A stretch of 5,366 nucleotides of DNA from Fimbriimonadaceae bacterium. GTDB taxonomy: Bacteria; Armatimonadota; Fimbriimonadia; Fimbriimonadales; Fimbriimonadaceae. How positions within the stretch are numbered: position 1 is the first letter of the stretch; every line of letters starts with the position of its first letter. Below, one piece after another: positions 1 to 5,366 of this stretch. The notes below the pieces were generated by a model, which was not told where the DNA came from, searched no databases, and saw only the letters and a program-made list of their open reading frames with translations. The translations under genes and the position numbers were made by a program. Location of the stretch: positions 1 through 5,366 of the forward strand of contig JACMJO010000232.1 in NCBI GenBank assembly GCA_014380605.1, written 5' to 3'.

Positions 1-283
1 AGTCGGCCTGCGCAAGGATATTCGTGCCGGTGACGTCGGCTGGCATCATATCGGGCGTGAATTGGATTCGGGAGAATTGAAGGGAAAGCGCCTGGGAAAG
101 GCTCTTGACCAACAGGGTCTTTCCGAGTCCTGGCATTCCTTCCAAGAGGATGTGGCCCCCGGATGCCAACCCGATTAAGACGCCCTCGATGATTTCTTCT
201 TGCCCTACAATGGTCTTTTTGACCTCGTTACGGACCCGATCAAATGTCGCTCTGAACCATTCTGCGTTTGCTTCTGTTGCCAT
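1..283 (-). CDS. MoxR-family AAA+ ATPase, N-terminal part (cut by window edge)
   Basis: The first 94 residues of a MoxR-type AAA+ ATPase are visible; the rest lies beyond position 1. Seen: an N-terminal helix followed by VGQEEIIEGVLIGLASGGH (about residues 26-44), Walker A GMPGLGKT (49-56), and the family-typical IQFTPDMMPADVTGT (about 73-87). Walker B, sensor and arginine-finger regions are not in the window. Known of the family: cytoplasmic, usually about 320-340 residues, hexameric, chaperone-like, and often encoded with DUF58 and vWA-domain proteins. The ATG at 283 is chosen because the protein begins normally there and a weak GGAA (292-289) lies 5 nt upstream. An in-frame GTG at 307 would add eight residues (VPTLNGTS) that do not look like part of the family. 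It follows the coiled-coil gene after 83 nt, so it is probably the fifth visible gene of the operon. The family assignment is firm; the cellular target is unknown. Confidence 0.93.
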   Translation of the reverse strand, partial: MATEANAEWFRATFDRVRNEVKKTIVGQEEIIEGVLIGLASGGHILLEGMPGLGKTLLVKSLSQALSLQFSRIQFTPDMMPADVTGTNILAQAD

Positions 284-297
284 GCTTGTTCCATTCA

Positions 298-320
298 GCG
301 TCGGCACAATGATCCGACGG
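298..320 (-). repeat. Intercistronic 23-bp element, copy 2 (hairpin before the MoxR gene)
   Basis: On the transcribed strand the element reads CCGTCGG, nine bases ATCATTGTG, then CCGACGC. It matches the upstream copy at 344-366 in 20 of 23 positions. The arms can pair over 6 bp (CGTCGG with CCGACG) around the 9-nt loop. The hairpin ends 14 nt before the MoxR start codon, so it would sit in that gene's leader. There is no U-run after it, so it does not look like a factor-independent terminator. Confidence 0.7.
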
Positions 321-343
321 TTACCCCTTCTTCCTTCACGCCT

Positions 344-366
344 GCGTCGGCACGATCTTCCGACGG
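344..366 (-). repeat. Intercistronic 23-bp element, copy 1 (hairpin directly after a stop codon)
   Basis: It begins at the first base after the TAG stop (369-367) of the coiled-coil gene. It reads CCGTCGG, nine bases AAGATCGTG, then CCGACGC. The same 6-bp stem as in the copy at 298-320 is preserved, and all three differences between copies fall in the loop. A 23-nt purine-rich spacer separates the two copies. The pattern fits an RNA processing or stability element, or paired sites for a DNA-binding protein; the sequence alone does not choose. Confidence 0.7.
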
Positions 367-2163
367 CTACTTACCATTCGTCAGGCTTTCGAAATACTCG
401 CGGACGCGTTTTTCGTGCTGTTTCGGAATCGTCTTCTTGTTCATCGCTTCCTCGGCTTTCTTCTTGTAGCTCGGAAGCACTTTGGTGTACTTGACGCCCG
501 ATCGGTTGCCAACCGTGGTTGGGCCTTTGATCTCGATGTAGGTCTCTTCGCCGTTCTTCTGGCGCTGGCCCTTGATCTGAGTCAGGGTTGTCTTGCCCTG
601 CCCCTCTTTGCCGTTCTCGTTCTTGTTGATCTTGCCTGTGTCGACGCCCATGTAGTCGATGGGGTTGCTGGGCGATGGCATCCCGAAACCTGGCAGAGGC
701 AAGTTAAACAAGCCTAAGCAAGCTATGCACATCCCGGCGTTGATCTCAAGCTGATCCATATTCTCAAGGGCTTCCTTGAGTTGCTGCATGAACTCCTCCA
801 TCGCTGCAGGATCGGCTAGTTCCTTCGCAAGCTCCTTCATGGCTTTCTCAGCCTCTTTGAGCTTCTCTTTCATCGCCTCGATGTCTTCCTTGCTCAATTC
901 GGGCATCTCGCCCATTTCGCCCATCTTGGCGTTCGCGGCCAGTTTTGCCGCAAGTTCCTGAAGCTCCTTCATCTTGGGATGCTCGTTGATCTTCCGGATG
1001 AGCTCTTGGATCTCCTTGTTCTTCATGATCTTGTCGATGGCTTTTTGGATCTCCGCGAGTTCCTTCTCCATCTTCTTCATCATTTCCGAGATCTTCTTCT
1101 GCATCTCTTCGAGAGCCTTTTGTTGCTCAGGAGAGAGATTGGGATTCTTCATCTCCGTGCTGAGCTTGTCCATCTGCTTTTGAAGCTCGGCCTTCTGATC
1201 CTGGAGCTTCTGTTGCTTCTGCTCAAGGGCTTTTTGCTCTTGATTCAACTTCTGCATCGACTTGTCGAACTTCTGCTGGTCGGTCTTGTCCTTGTCGCCG
1301 GGCTCGCTCTTCTTGTTGCGGTCCTGGTTCATCTCATGAAGGGCCTGCATCATTTCCGGATCCATCTTTAGGCCAGCTTTCTCGAGCTCGGCTTTCTGCA
1401 GCTTCTCAAGGGCGGATTCCGCTTTCTCTATGTTCTGGGTCGTCAGTTCCGCGCGCTCTTTGACGATCTCTTTGGTCTGCTTGGCAAGCTCGTTTGCCTT
1501 TTGCATTGTTTCTTCTTTGTCGATCTTGGACTTCATGAGGTCGCGCTGGAGCTTGCGCATCTCCTCGGCGACGCGCTTTTCGGCATCGGTGAGGTTCTCA
1601 GGCTTGTTATGCTCGGTCAACGGTTTGGCGATGCGCTCGACCGACTCCCCTAGCTTCTTAAGCTCTTCTCGTTCCTTTCGGACATCGGGAGGAAGCAGGA
1701 TTGGGCTGTTGCCAAGCAGGAAAATGGCAGAAGCTAGCAAAGCCAACGCCACGGTGCCACCTTGGAGTTTGCCGACTCGGACCGGATACAGGTCTTTTGG
1801 CTTCAGACGACCGACTTTCTCGGAAGCATCCTCATGCAAAGCAGATTCAAACTGGTTGGCTCCCGCAACCTCCAGAGAGGTTTTGAGCCGGTCCTCAAGG
1901 CCCCCCCGCCGGTCGATGCTATCGGAAAGGGCTTTGGCGGGGATTCTCGCAAAGTAGCCGACGAAAATCCCAATCAGAGCCGAGACACCGACTACCATGC
2001 CCATCCAAGACCATTCGGTGTAGGACACGCGCATCCAATCAAGACCGGCCCACACGACGCTGGCCAGGGCTCCCGCACATGCGCCCAGGGTCAGACCCCT
2101 CCAAGCCCGCACCAGCCGGACCCTTCGCTCGAAACGCTTAAGATTGCTTAGATCGATTTTCAT
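367..2163 (-). CDS. Membrane-anchored coiled-coil protein with DUF4175-like N-terminus
   Basis: This 598-residue protein has three hydrophobic segments near its N-terminus (about 24-41, 51-71, 134-151). Between the second and third is a soluble stretch with LSDSIDRRGGLEDRLKTSLE (79-98). That stretch and the overall layout resemble DUF4175-type and related large membrane proteins found with MoxR genes; I make this comparison from memory. Residues about 160-470 are a long charged coiled coil rich in Lys, Glu, Gln, Met and Leu. A short hydrophobic Gly/Pro-rich patch follows with a CIAC (CxxC) motif at 479-482. A Gly/Asn/Lys linker and a conserved-looking tail (about 550-598: YTKVLPSYKKKAEEA, then IP-x8-VREYF) complete it. 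The ATG at 2163 is preferred over longer in-frame options because it forms an ATGA overlap with the preceding permease stop and has AAGG 8 nt upstream. The function is unknown. Coupling to the exporter suggests a scaffold, periplasmic-spanning or regulatory partner. Confidence 0.85.
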   Translation of the reverse strand: MKIDLSNLKRFERRVRLVRAWRGLTLGACAGALASVVWAGLDWMRVSYTEWSWMGMVVGVSALIGIFVGYFARIPAKALSDSIDRRGGLEDRLKTSLEVAGANQFESALHEDASEKVGRLKPKDLYPVRVGKLQGGTVALALLASAIFLLGNSPILLPPDVRKEREELKKLGESVERIAKPLTEHNKPENLTDAEKRVAEEMRKLQRDLMKSKIDKEETMQKANELAKQTKEIVKERAELTTQNIEKAESALEKLQKAELEKAGLKMDPEMMQALHEMNQDRNKKSEPGDKDKTDQQKFDKSMQKLNQEQKALEQKQQKLQDQKAELQKQMDKLSTEMKNPNLSPEQQKALEEMQKKISEMMKKMEKELAEIQKAIDKIMKNKEIQELIRKINEHPKMKELQELAAKLAANAKMGEMGEMPELSKEDIEAMKEKLKEAEKAMKELAKELADPAAMEEFMQQLKEALENMDQLEINAGMCIACLGLFNLPLPGFGMPSPSNPIDYMGVDTGKINKNENGKEGQGKTTLTQIKGQRQKNGEETYIEIKGPTTVGNRSGVKYTKVLPSYKKKAEEAMNKKTIPKQHEKRVREYFESLTNGK

Positions 2164-3728
2164 GACGCGTACCTTTGTAGAACACCTTTTCGAGATGCAT
2201 TCGTTTCCGCAATGTATGTAACCACGAGAGTTCCGGCCAACATCATGAGGCCGTACACCCACGCAATCGGTCGGTTGTCTTCGCTACCGATCAACGGGCG
2301 AAGGATGTAGATATCCCAGATACCGCTATTCGATGAGCTAAATGCGCCCATCGCGGTAAAAAATGGAACGGGAAGGGCGACCAAGGCCATCATCAATGTG
2401 AAATGAAGCGACCGGGCGGCACGAAGGCCAAGGTTGAAGCTGCTGCTAAATCTGCCAAGCGACCACATAAAGGCCCAGAAAGACAGGCTCCAGAACAAAA
2501 TGGCGAGCGATGGCGACGACATCCCGAATTGGGTGTGTACAAGGGCGATGCCACCGTAAACGGCGAGGATCATAAGGAGAATGTAGGGCAGCCCTCCCGA
2601 CGGACTTCCAATCAGCAGGTTCCTAATTTTCGCCAATCCGTCAGCCCAGTATTTGCGCTCGGTGTCGGAGCCGTAACAGGAGAGGAATGGCACCAGGATC
2701 ACCAAGAAGCCTAACAGCCATCCAAACATCAAGTCCATTCCCGAATCCCATCCAGTAGCCGTCACGGTTGATCCAGGGCCGCGCATCGTCGCCGATCTGA
2801 CCATTGAGATGGCCGGCGATACGCTGTAGGCCAGAAGAGCCGCACCCAGGAACGAATAGATCAAGCCATGGATGCGAAGACTCTTGGTCTCCTTGGCCGC
2901 GAATCCTGCCATGGCCGAACCAGCGGCCAGCACCATGATCTTGCTGAAGAGGATCGCGAACAGCCCTCCGAGCAACCAGTTAGGTACGTCGTATCCATAA
3001 ATCTTGGTGAATGTTGGGGCGGCTTGGACCACGAAGTACGGGTTAATCGTGATGATAAACGGGGCTTCCAACGTCCTGCTCATTCCCGACATTCCCATCA
3101 CGGCCGCAGACCCGGAGATCGTCGCGGTGGCGATTGAATAGGCGATCGCGGCAAAGTAGCTCCAGATGATCGCGGCTACTGGCTGCCTGGAAAGCGTAGA
3201 CAAAAGAAGCGCCATTGCGGTGTAGATGAGCGCGTTGAAGGAAAGGATGATGTAGGCCGAGATGACGTCCGACCAAGTTGCCCCACCAAGAACGACACAG
3301 GCTGAGGTTATAGGCAGCGAAAGCACCAGCAACATCCAAACATAGCGATAGCTGCTCAGCATTTTGCCAACCAGGTAGTACTTGGCGGTAACCGGCGCTG
3401 AGAAGACGAGGTCGAGGGAGCGACGTTGGCGCTCCATCACGATCGACCCCGCCGTCAGGGCCGGCGAAATCAGATTGATCATGACAGCGAGTAGGATCAT
3501 GATCGACTGGTAAAAGCTTCGTAGACTCTGCTGAGCGTTGACGATCGACGTTTGCGATCCATCCGAGTTGCTCGAATAAACGATCATCGTGAAGCCGATC
3601 AGCACCAAGAGGTAGAAACCCCAGAGCAAAATGGCTCGATTACCCCGGAGCTGAACCCGGAAGTCCCGCACCGTGGCGGCATTTCCCACATAGCAGCCTA
3701 GGTTCGTGCGTAACCATTGCCCAATCAT
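2160..3728 (-). CDS. ABC-2 type transporter permease, large (about 12 membrane segments)
   Basis: This 522-residue integral membrane protein has about 12 hydrophobic segments, roughly at 31-50, 73-93, 128-148, 155-180, 185-205, 251-275, 287-305, 331-352, 379-398, 407-425, 441-462 and 487-506. The N-terminal half carries ABC-2 permease features: a segment ending LISPALTAGSI (86-96), the cytoplasmic ERQRRSLDL (99-107), APVT (111-114), GK (121-122), and INPYF (about 228-232). These match the partial permease at 4647-5366, so the two are paralogous subunits. Most ABC-2 permeases have six segments; here the C-terminal half (after about 280) is extra and lacks the ER-x-RR motif. The start is supported by GGGAG (3740-3736) 7 nt upstream and by an ATGA overlap with the ATPase stop. 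It likely forms part of an export pore driven by the ATPase encoded just upstream. The substrate cannot be told from sequence. Confidence 0.9.
   Translation of the reverse strand: MIGQWLRTNLGCYVGNAATVRDFRVQLRGNRAILLWGFYLLVLIGFTMIVYSSNSDGSQTSIVNAQQSLRSFYQSIMILLAVMINLISPALTAGSIVMERQRRSLDLVFSAPVTAKYYLVGKMLSSYRYVWMLLVLSLPITSACVVLGGATWSDVISAYIILSFNALIYTAMALLLSTLSRQPVAAIIWSYFAAIAYSIATATISGSAAVMGMSGMSRTLEAPFIITINPYFVVQAAPTFTKIYGYDVPNWLLGGLFAILFSKIMVLAAGSAMAGFAAKETKSLRIHGLIYSFLGAALLAYSVSPAISMVRSATMRGPGSTVTATGWDSGMDLMFGWLLGFLVILVPFLSCYGSDTERKYWADGLAKIRNLLIGSPSGGLPYILLMILAVYGGIALVHTQFGMSSPSLAILFWSLSFWAFMWSLGRFSSSFNLGLRAARSLHFTLMMALVALPVPFFTAMGAFSSSNSGIWDIYILRPLIGSEDNRPIAWVYGLMMLAGTLVVTYIAETNASRKGVLQRYAS
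2172..2175 (-). promoter_or_regulatory. Ribosome binding site of the coiled-coil protein
   Basis: AAGG lies 8 nt before the ATG at 2163, inside the end of the large permease gene. It decides against the longer in-frame start at 2262, which would place 33 unrelated residues (opening MGVRPHDVGRN) in front and overlap the permease by about 100 nt. Confidence 0.65.
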
Positions 3729-4654
3729 TGAACCGCTCCCGTCGTTAACTTGAGGAATACGTCTTCAAGGTCGGCTTCCTCTTCTCGGAACCCGATGATC
3801 TTGAAATTAGCGCTAACGATCTCTTTCAGCAGTTCTGCCTGAGCGACATCGTCGGACGTGAACTCCACCCGCAACTCTCCGTCGCCGGCAAGTTCGACTT
3901 CTTGGACAAAGGGACGCCCTTCGACAAAATGCTTGAGTTCGCCATTCGTGCCGATAAATCGAATCCTCAAGATTCGAGCGGAGCCGATCCCTTGAATGAT
4001 TTGCCCAACGGGTCCGCAGGCAAGCAATTCGCCCTTCTCGATGATGCCGACCGTGTTGCAGAAGTCGGCAAGCTCGGGAAGGATATGGGACGATACGATC
4101 ACAATCTTGCCCATCCGGCCAAGCTCGGCGATCAGTTCCTTGAGTTCGGCTCGAGCCCGGGGGTCTAAGCCGGAGGCCGGTTCGTCGAGCAATAGAAGCT
4201 GAGGGTCGTGGACCAAGCAACGGGCCAAACAAAGTCGTTGTTGCATTCCGCGCGACAGCGACTGGACAAATGAGTTCTTTTTGACGGTCAGGTCAGTCAA
4301 TTCAAGAACATTGTCGATAACCGACATCCGTTGCTTCACCGGCACTTGATAGATGGCGGCAAAGAAATCGAGGTATTCCCAGACCTTGACATCGTCATAG
4401 AGGCCGAAGAAGTCCGGCATGTATCCAAGCATTCTCCGAACCGCCATAGGGTCGCGACGGATTTCGGCTCCGTTGAGAATGGCCGTTCCGCTTGTTGGCT
4501 CCAGCAATGTAGAAATCATACGGATCGTGGTGGTCTTTCCTGCCCCGTTTGATCCGATGAACCCGAAGATATCCCCGGGCTGTAGGTTAAAGCTGATCCC
4601 TCGGACCGCAGTAAGGCCCCCATACTCTTTTCTCAGGTTCTTTACTTCAAGCAT
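3725..4654 (-). CDS. ABC transporter ATP-binding protein (ABC-2 exporter type)
   Basis: This 309-residue cytoplasmic ATPase powers the two permeases beside it. Motifs seen: Walker A GSNGAGKT (34-41), signature LSRGM (133-137, a variant of LSGGQ), Walker B LLLLDEP (153-159), D-loop SGLD (161-164) and H-loop His190. The position normally held by the Q-loop Gln is Asp81 (GYMPDFFGLY). A C-terminal extension from about 225 ends EADLEDVFLKLT, as in CcmA-like and DUF4162-bearing exporter ATPases. The ATG at 4654 gives the canonical opening MLEVKNLRKEYGG. A TTG at 4693 would add 13 residues (PTTKSNSSPRKK) inside the upstream gene and is less likely. No purine-rich Shine-Dalgarno precedes the ATG beyond an A-rich run, and the gene overlaps the permease stop by 8 nt. 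Translation therefore probably depends on ribosomes finishing the upstream gene. The family is certain; the substrate is unknown. Confidence 0.96.
   Translation of the reverse strand: MLEVKNLRKEYGGLTAVRGISFNLQPGDIFGFIGSNGAGKTTTIRMISTLLEPTSGTAILNGAEIRRDPMAVRRMLGYMPDFFGLYDDVKVWEYLDFFAAIYQVPVKQRMSVIDNVLELTDLTVKKNSFVQSLSRGMQQRLCLARCLVHDPQLLLLDEPASGLDPRARAELKELIAELGRMGKIVIVSSHILPELADFCNTVGIIEKGELLACGPVGQIIQGIGSARILRIRFIGTNGELKHFVEGRPFVQEVELAGDGELRVEFTSDDVAQAELLKEIVSANFKIIGFREEEADLEDVFLKLTTGAVQ
3736..3740 (-). promoter_or_regulatory. Ribosome binding site of the large permease
   Basis: GGGAG lies 7 nt before the ATG at 3728, inside the end of the ATPase gene. Together with the ATGA stop/start overlap (3728-3725) it fixes this start and indicates coupled translation. 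Confidence 0.7.
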
Positions 4655-5366
4655 TTTTTTTCTTGGGGAGGAATTTGACTTCGTTGTCGGCAAATCGAAG
4701 AGTGCGTTCGGTCCATGCTAGAAACACGATGGTCATTCCGAAGTACACGATTATTTGAGGAAATCCATAGAGGGCCCGGGAGGAAAACATATCGTCCCTC
4801 GCCACGTTCGAGGATTCAATCTGGGCGAGCGCCCAGAAGGGATGGAAGAAATTCAGTAAGTTGCTCTCCGCGCCCATCAGGCCAGCGCTCGCCGTCAGGA
4901 TCGGCCAGACGATAAGACCGGCGATAAGGATGGCTAGAGAAGTGCCGAGAGCAATGAATCCTCGCTTGCAGCGTGCCGAGAAGAAGATGGTCATCGCGCA
5001 AACCATCAGTGCCCACGACACGGAGAGCAGCTCTGCAAGAAACAGGTTCCAGGTGTTGGCGGAAATGATCCTGTTCATCGGCACCGACGTTGTGTAGTTC
5101 ATCGAGTAGTCGTAGGTTCGGTAGTAGAAGGCTCCTATCGCGATGGGTAACAGGAAAGCAACCGACGTGGCCAAAATCGCAGATGCCGCGCCCATGAACT
5201 TCCCGAAGATGATCTGGGCATGAGTCACCGGGGCGACCAAAAGGAAGTCCCAACTTCGCCTCTCGCGCTCTCCGGCGATCGATCCGTGGAGCATCGCCGG
5301 TGCGAGAAGGGTCAAGATGGCCGTCTGGAGAAAGACCAAGATGATGGGGTTGGCTTCTTCACGATA
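4647..5366 (-). CDS. ABC-2 type transporter permease, C-terminal part (cut by window edge)
   Basis: The reading frame is open to the window edge; 239 residues are visible and the true start lies beyond 5366. Hydrophobic segments lie at about 8-27, 60-80, 106-130, 136-158 and 203-219 of the visible part, so probably only the first of six is missing. Seen: LLAPAMLHGSI (20-30), ERERRSWDF (33-41), APVT (45-48), GK (55-56) and FHPFWALAQ (174-182). The same motifs occur in the same order in the larger permease at 2160-3728. This is standard ABC-2 permease architecture, with the charged ER-x-RR stretch on the cytoplasmic side. The tail ends FLPKKKNA, encoded partly by a run of eight A residues that also provides the first base of the ATPase start codon. 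It is the first visible gene of the operon and a likely pore subunit. Confidence 0.93.
   Translation of the reverse strand, partial: YREEANPIILVFLQTAILTLLAPAMLHGSIAGERERRSWDFLLVAPVTHAQIIFGKFMGAASAILATSVAFLLPIAIGAFYYRTYDYSMNYTTSVPMNRIISANTWNLFLAELLSVSWALMVCAMTIFFSARCKRGFIALGTSLAILIAGLIVWPILTASAGLMGAESNLLNFFHPFWALAQIESSNVARDDMFSSRALYGFPQIIVYFGMTIVFLAWTERTLRFADNEVKFLPKKKNA
4654..4661 (-). other. A8 tract at permease/ATPase junction, possible slippage site
   Basis: The coding strand has eight consecutive A residues, the last being the A of the ATPase ATG. The permease frame reads AAG AAA AAA AAT GCT TGA. If one A is lost by RNA polymerase slippage, or a ribosome skips one base, the permease frame joins the ATPase frame at AAA ATG CTT GAA. 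That would give one permease-ATPase polypeptide. Whether this happens is not shown by the sequence. Confidence 0.45.

Noticed and set aside
196..294. Out-of-frame ATG at 294 (MEQAWQQKQ...) overlapping the MoxR start
   Set aside because: It would make a 32-residue peptide of shadow composition. The AUG has no Shine-Dalgarno of its own and the MoxR frame is clearly the coding one.
298..366. Hairpins as a factor-independent terminator
   Set aside because: The stems are only 6 bp with 9-nt loops and neither is followed by a U-run; a MoxR gene follows on the same strand.
284..366. Separate promoter for the MoxR gene
   Set aside because: No recognisable -35/-10 pair is present in the 83-nt gap on the transcribed strand.
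105..494. 129-residue plus-strand frame across the intercistronic gap
   Set aside because: It is antisense to the MoxR start and the coiled-coil gene's end, with no recognisable features.
900..926. Short 9-bp tandem repeat encoding MGEMGEMPE
   Set aside because: There are only two to three imperfect units within a low-complexity linker, too little to call a repeat of interest.
979..1371. 130-residue Leu-rich plus-strand reading frame
   Set aside because: It is the antisense shadow of the coiled coil: Lys/Glu/Gln codons read backwards give Leu/Phe/Ser. It has no ribosome site and lies wholly inside a well-supported gene.
1901..1907. G7 run (C7 on the plus strand) in the coiled-coil gene as a frameshift
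   Set aside because: The frame is intact through RRGGLEDRL, which matches the expected DUF4175-like segment, so neither an error nor a programmed shift is needed.
1430..2151. Overlapping plus-strand frames of 129-175 residues opposite the coiled-coil gene's N-terminus
   Set aside because: The composition is Arg/Ser/Pro-rich and shadow-like, without domains, and the minus-strand protein explains the region.

Overview
The window reads as one tightly packed operon, entirely on the minus strand and transcribed from high to low coordinates. It comes from a mid-to-high GC bacterium. The gene content is an ABC-2 exporter, a membrane-anchored coiled-coil protein with a DUF4175-like N-terminus, and a MoxR AAA+ ATPase. 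I associate this combination from memory with Armatimonadota (Fimbriimonas-like), Planctomycetota and related lineages. No marker gene fixes the taxon, so that placement is low confidence.

Layout in transcription order. (1) 5366-4647: 3' part of an ABC-2 type permease, running off the window edge. (2) 4654-3725: ABC ATPase with all the standard motifs, overlapping the permease end by 8 nt at a run of eight A residues. (3) 3728-2160: a second, larger ABC-2 permease with about 12 membrane segments, joined to the ATPase by an ATGA stop/start overlap. (4) 2163-367: a 598-residue protein with three N-terminal membrane segments, a roughly 300-residue Lys/Glu/Gln/Met-rich coiled coil and a conserved-looking C-terminal tail, joined by another ATGA overlap. 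(5) An 83-nt gap (366-284) holding two near-identical 23-bp elements, each able to fold into a hairpin. (6) 283-1: the N-terminal 94 residues of a MoxR-family AAA+ ATPase with its Walker A motif, running off the other edge.

The two permeases share a cytoplasmic signature (GSI-x2-ER-x-RRS followed by APVT and GK). They most likely form a heteromeric membrane pore driven by the single ATPase. The coiled-coil protein is translationally coupled to the second permease, so it is probably made in fixed proportion to the transporter. MoxR proteins are chaperone-like AAA+ ATPases, often encoded beside DUF58 and von Willebrand A proteins, and such genes may lie beyond position 1. The whole looks like an envelope or export module whose substrate cannot be read from the sequence.

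All large antisense reading frames are shadows of these genes. I see no RNA genes, mobile elements, CRISPR arrays, convincing promoter or factor-independent terminator. The main points for a second look are the intercistronic hairpin repeats, the A8 tract at the permease/ATPase junction, and the association of the exporter with the coiled-coil protein and MoxR.
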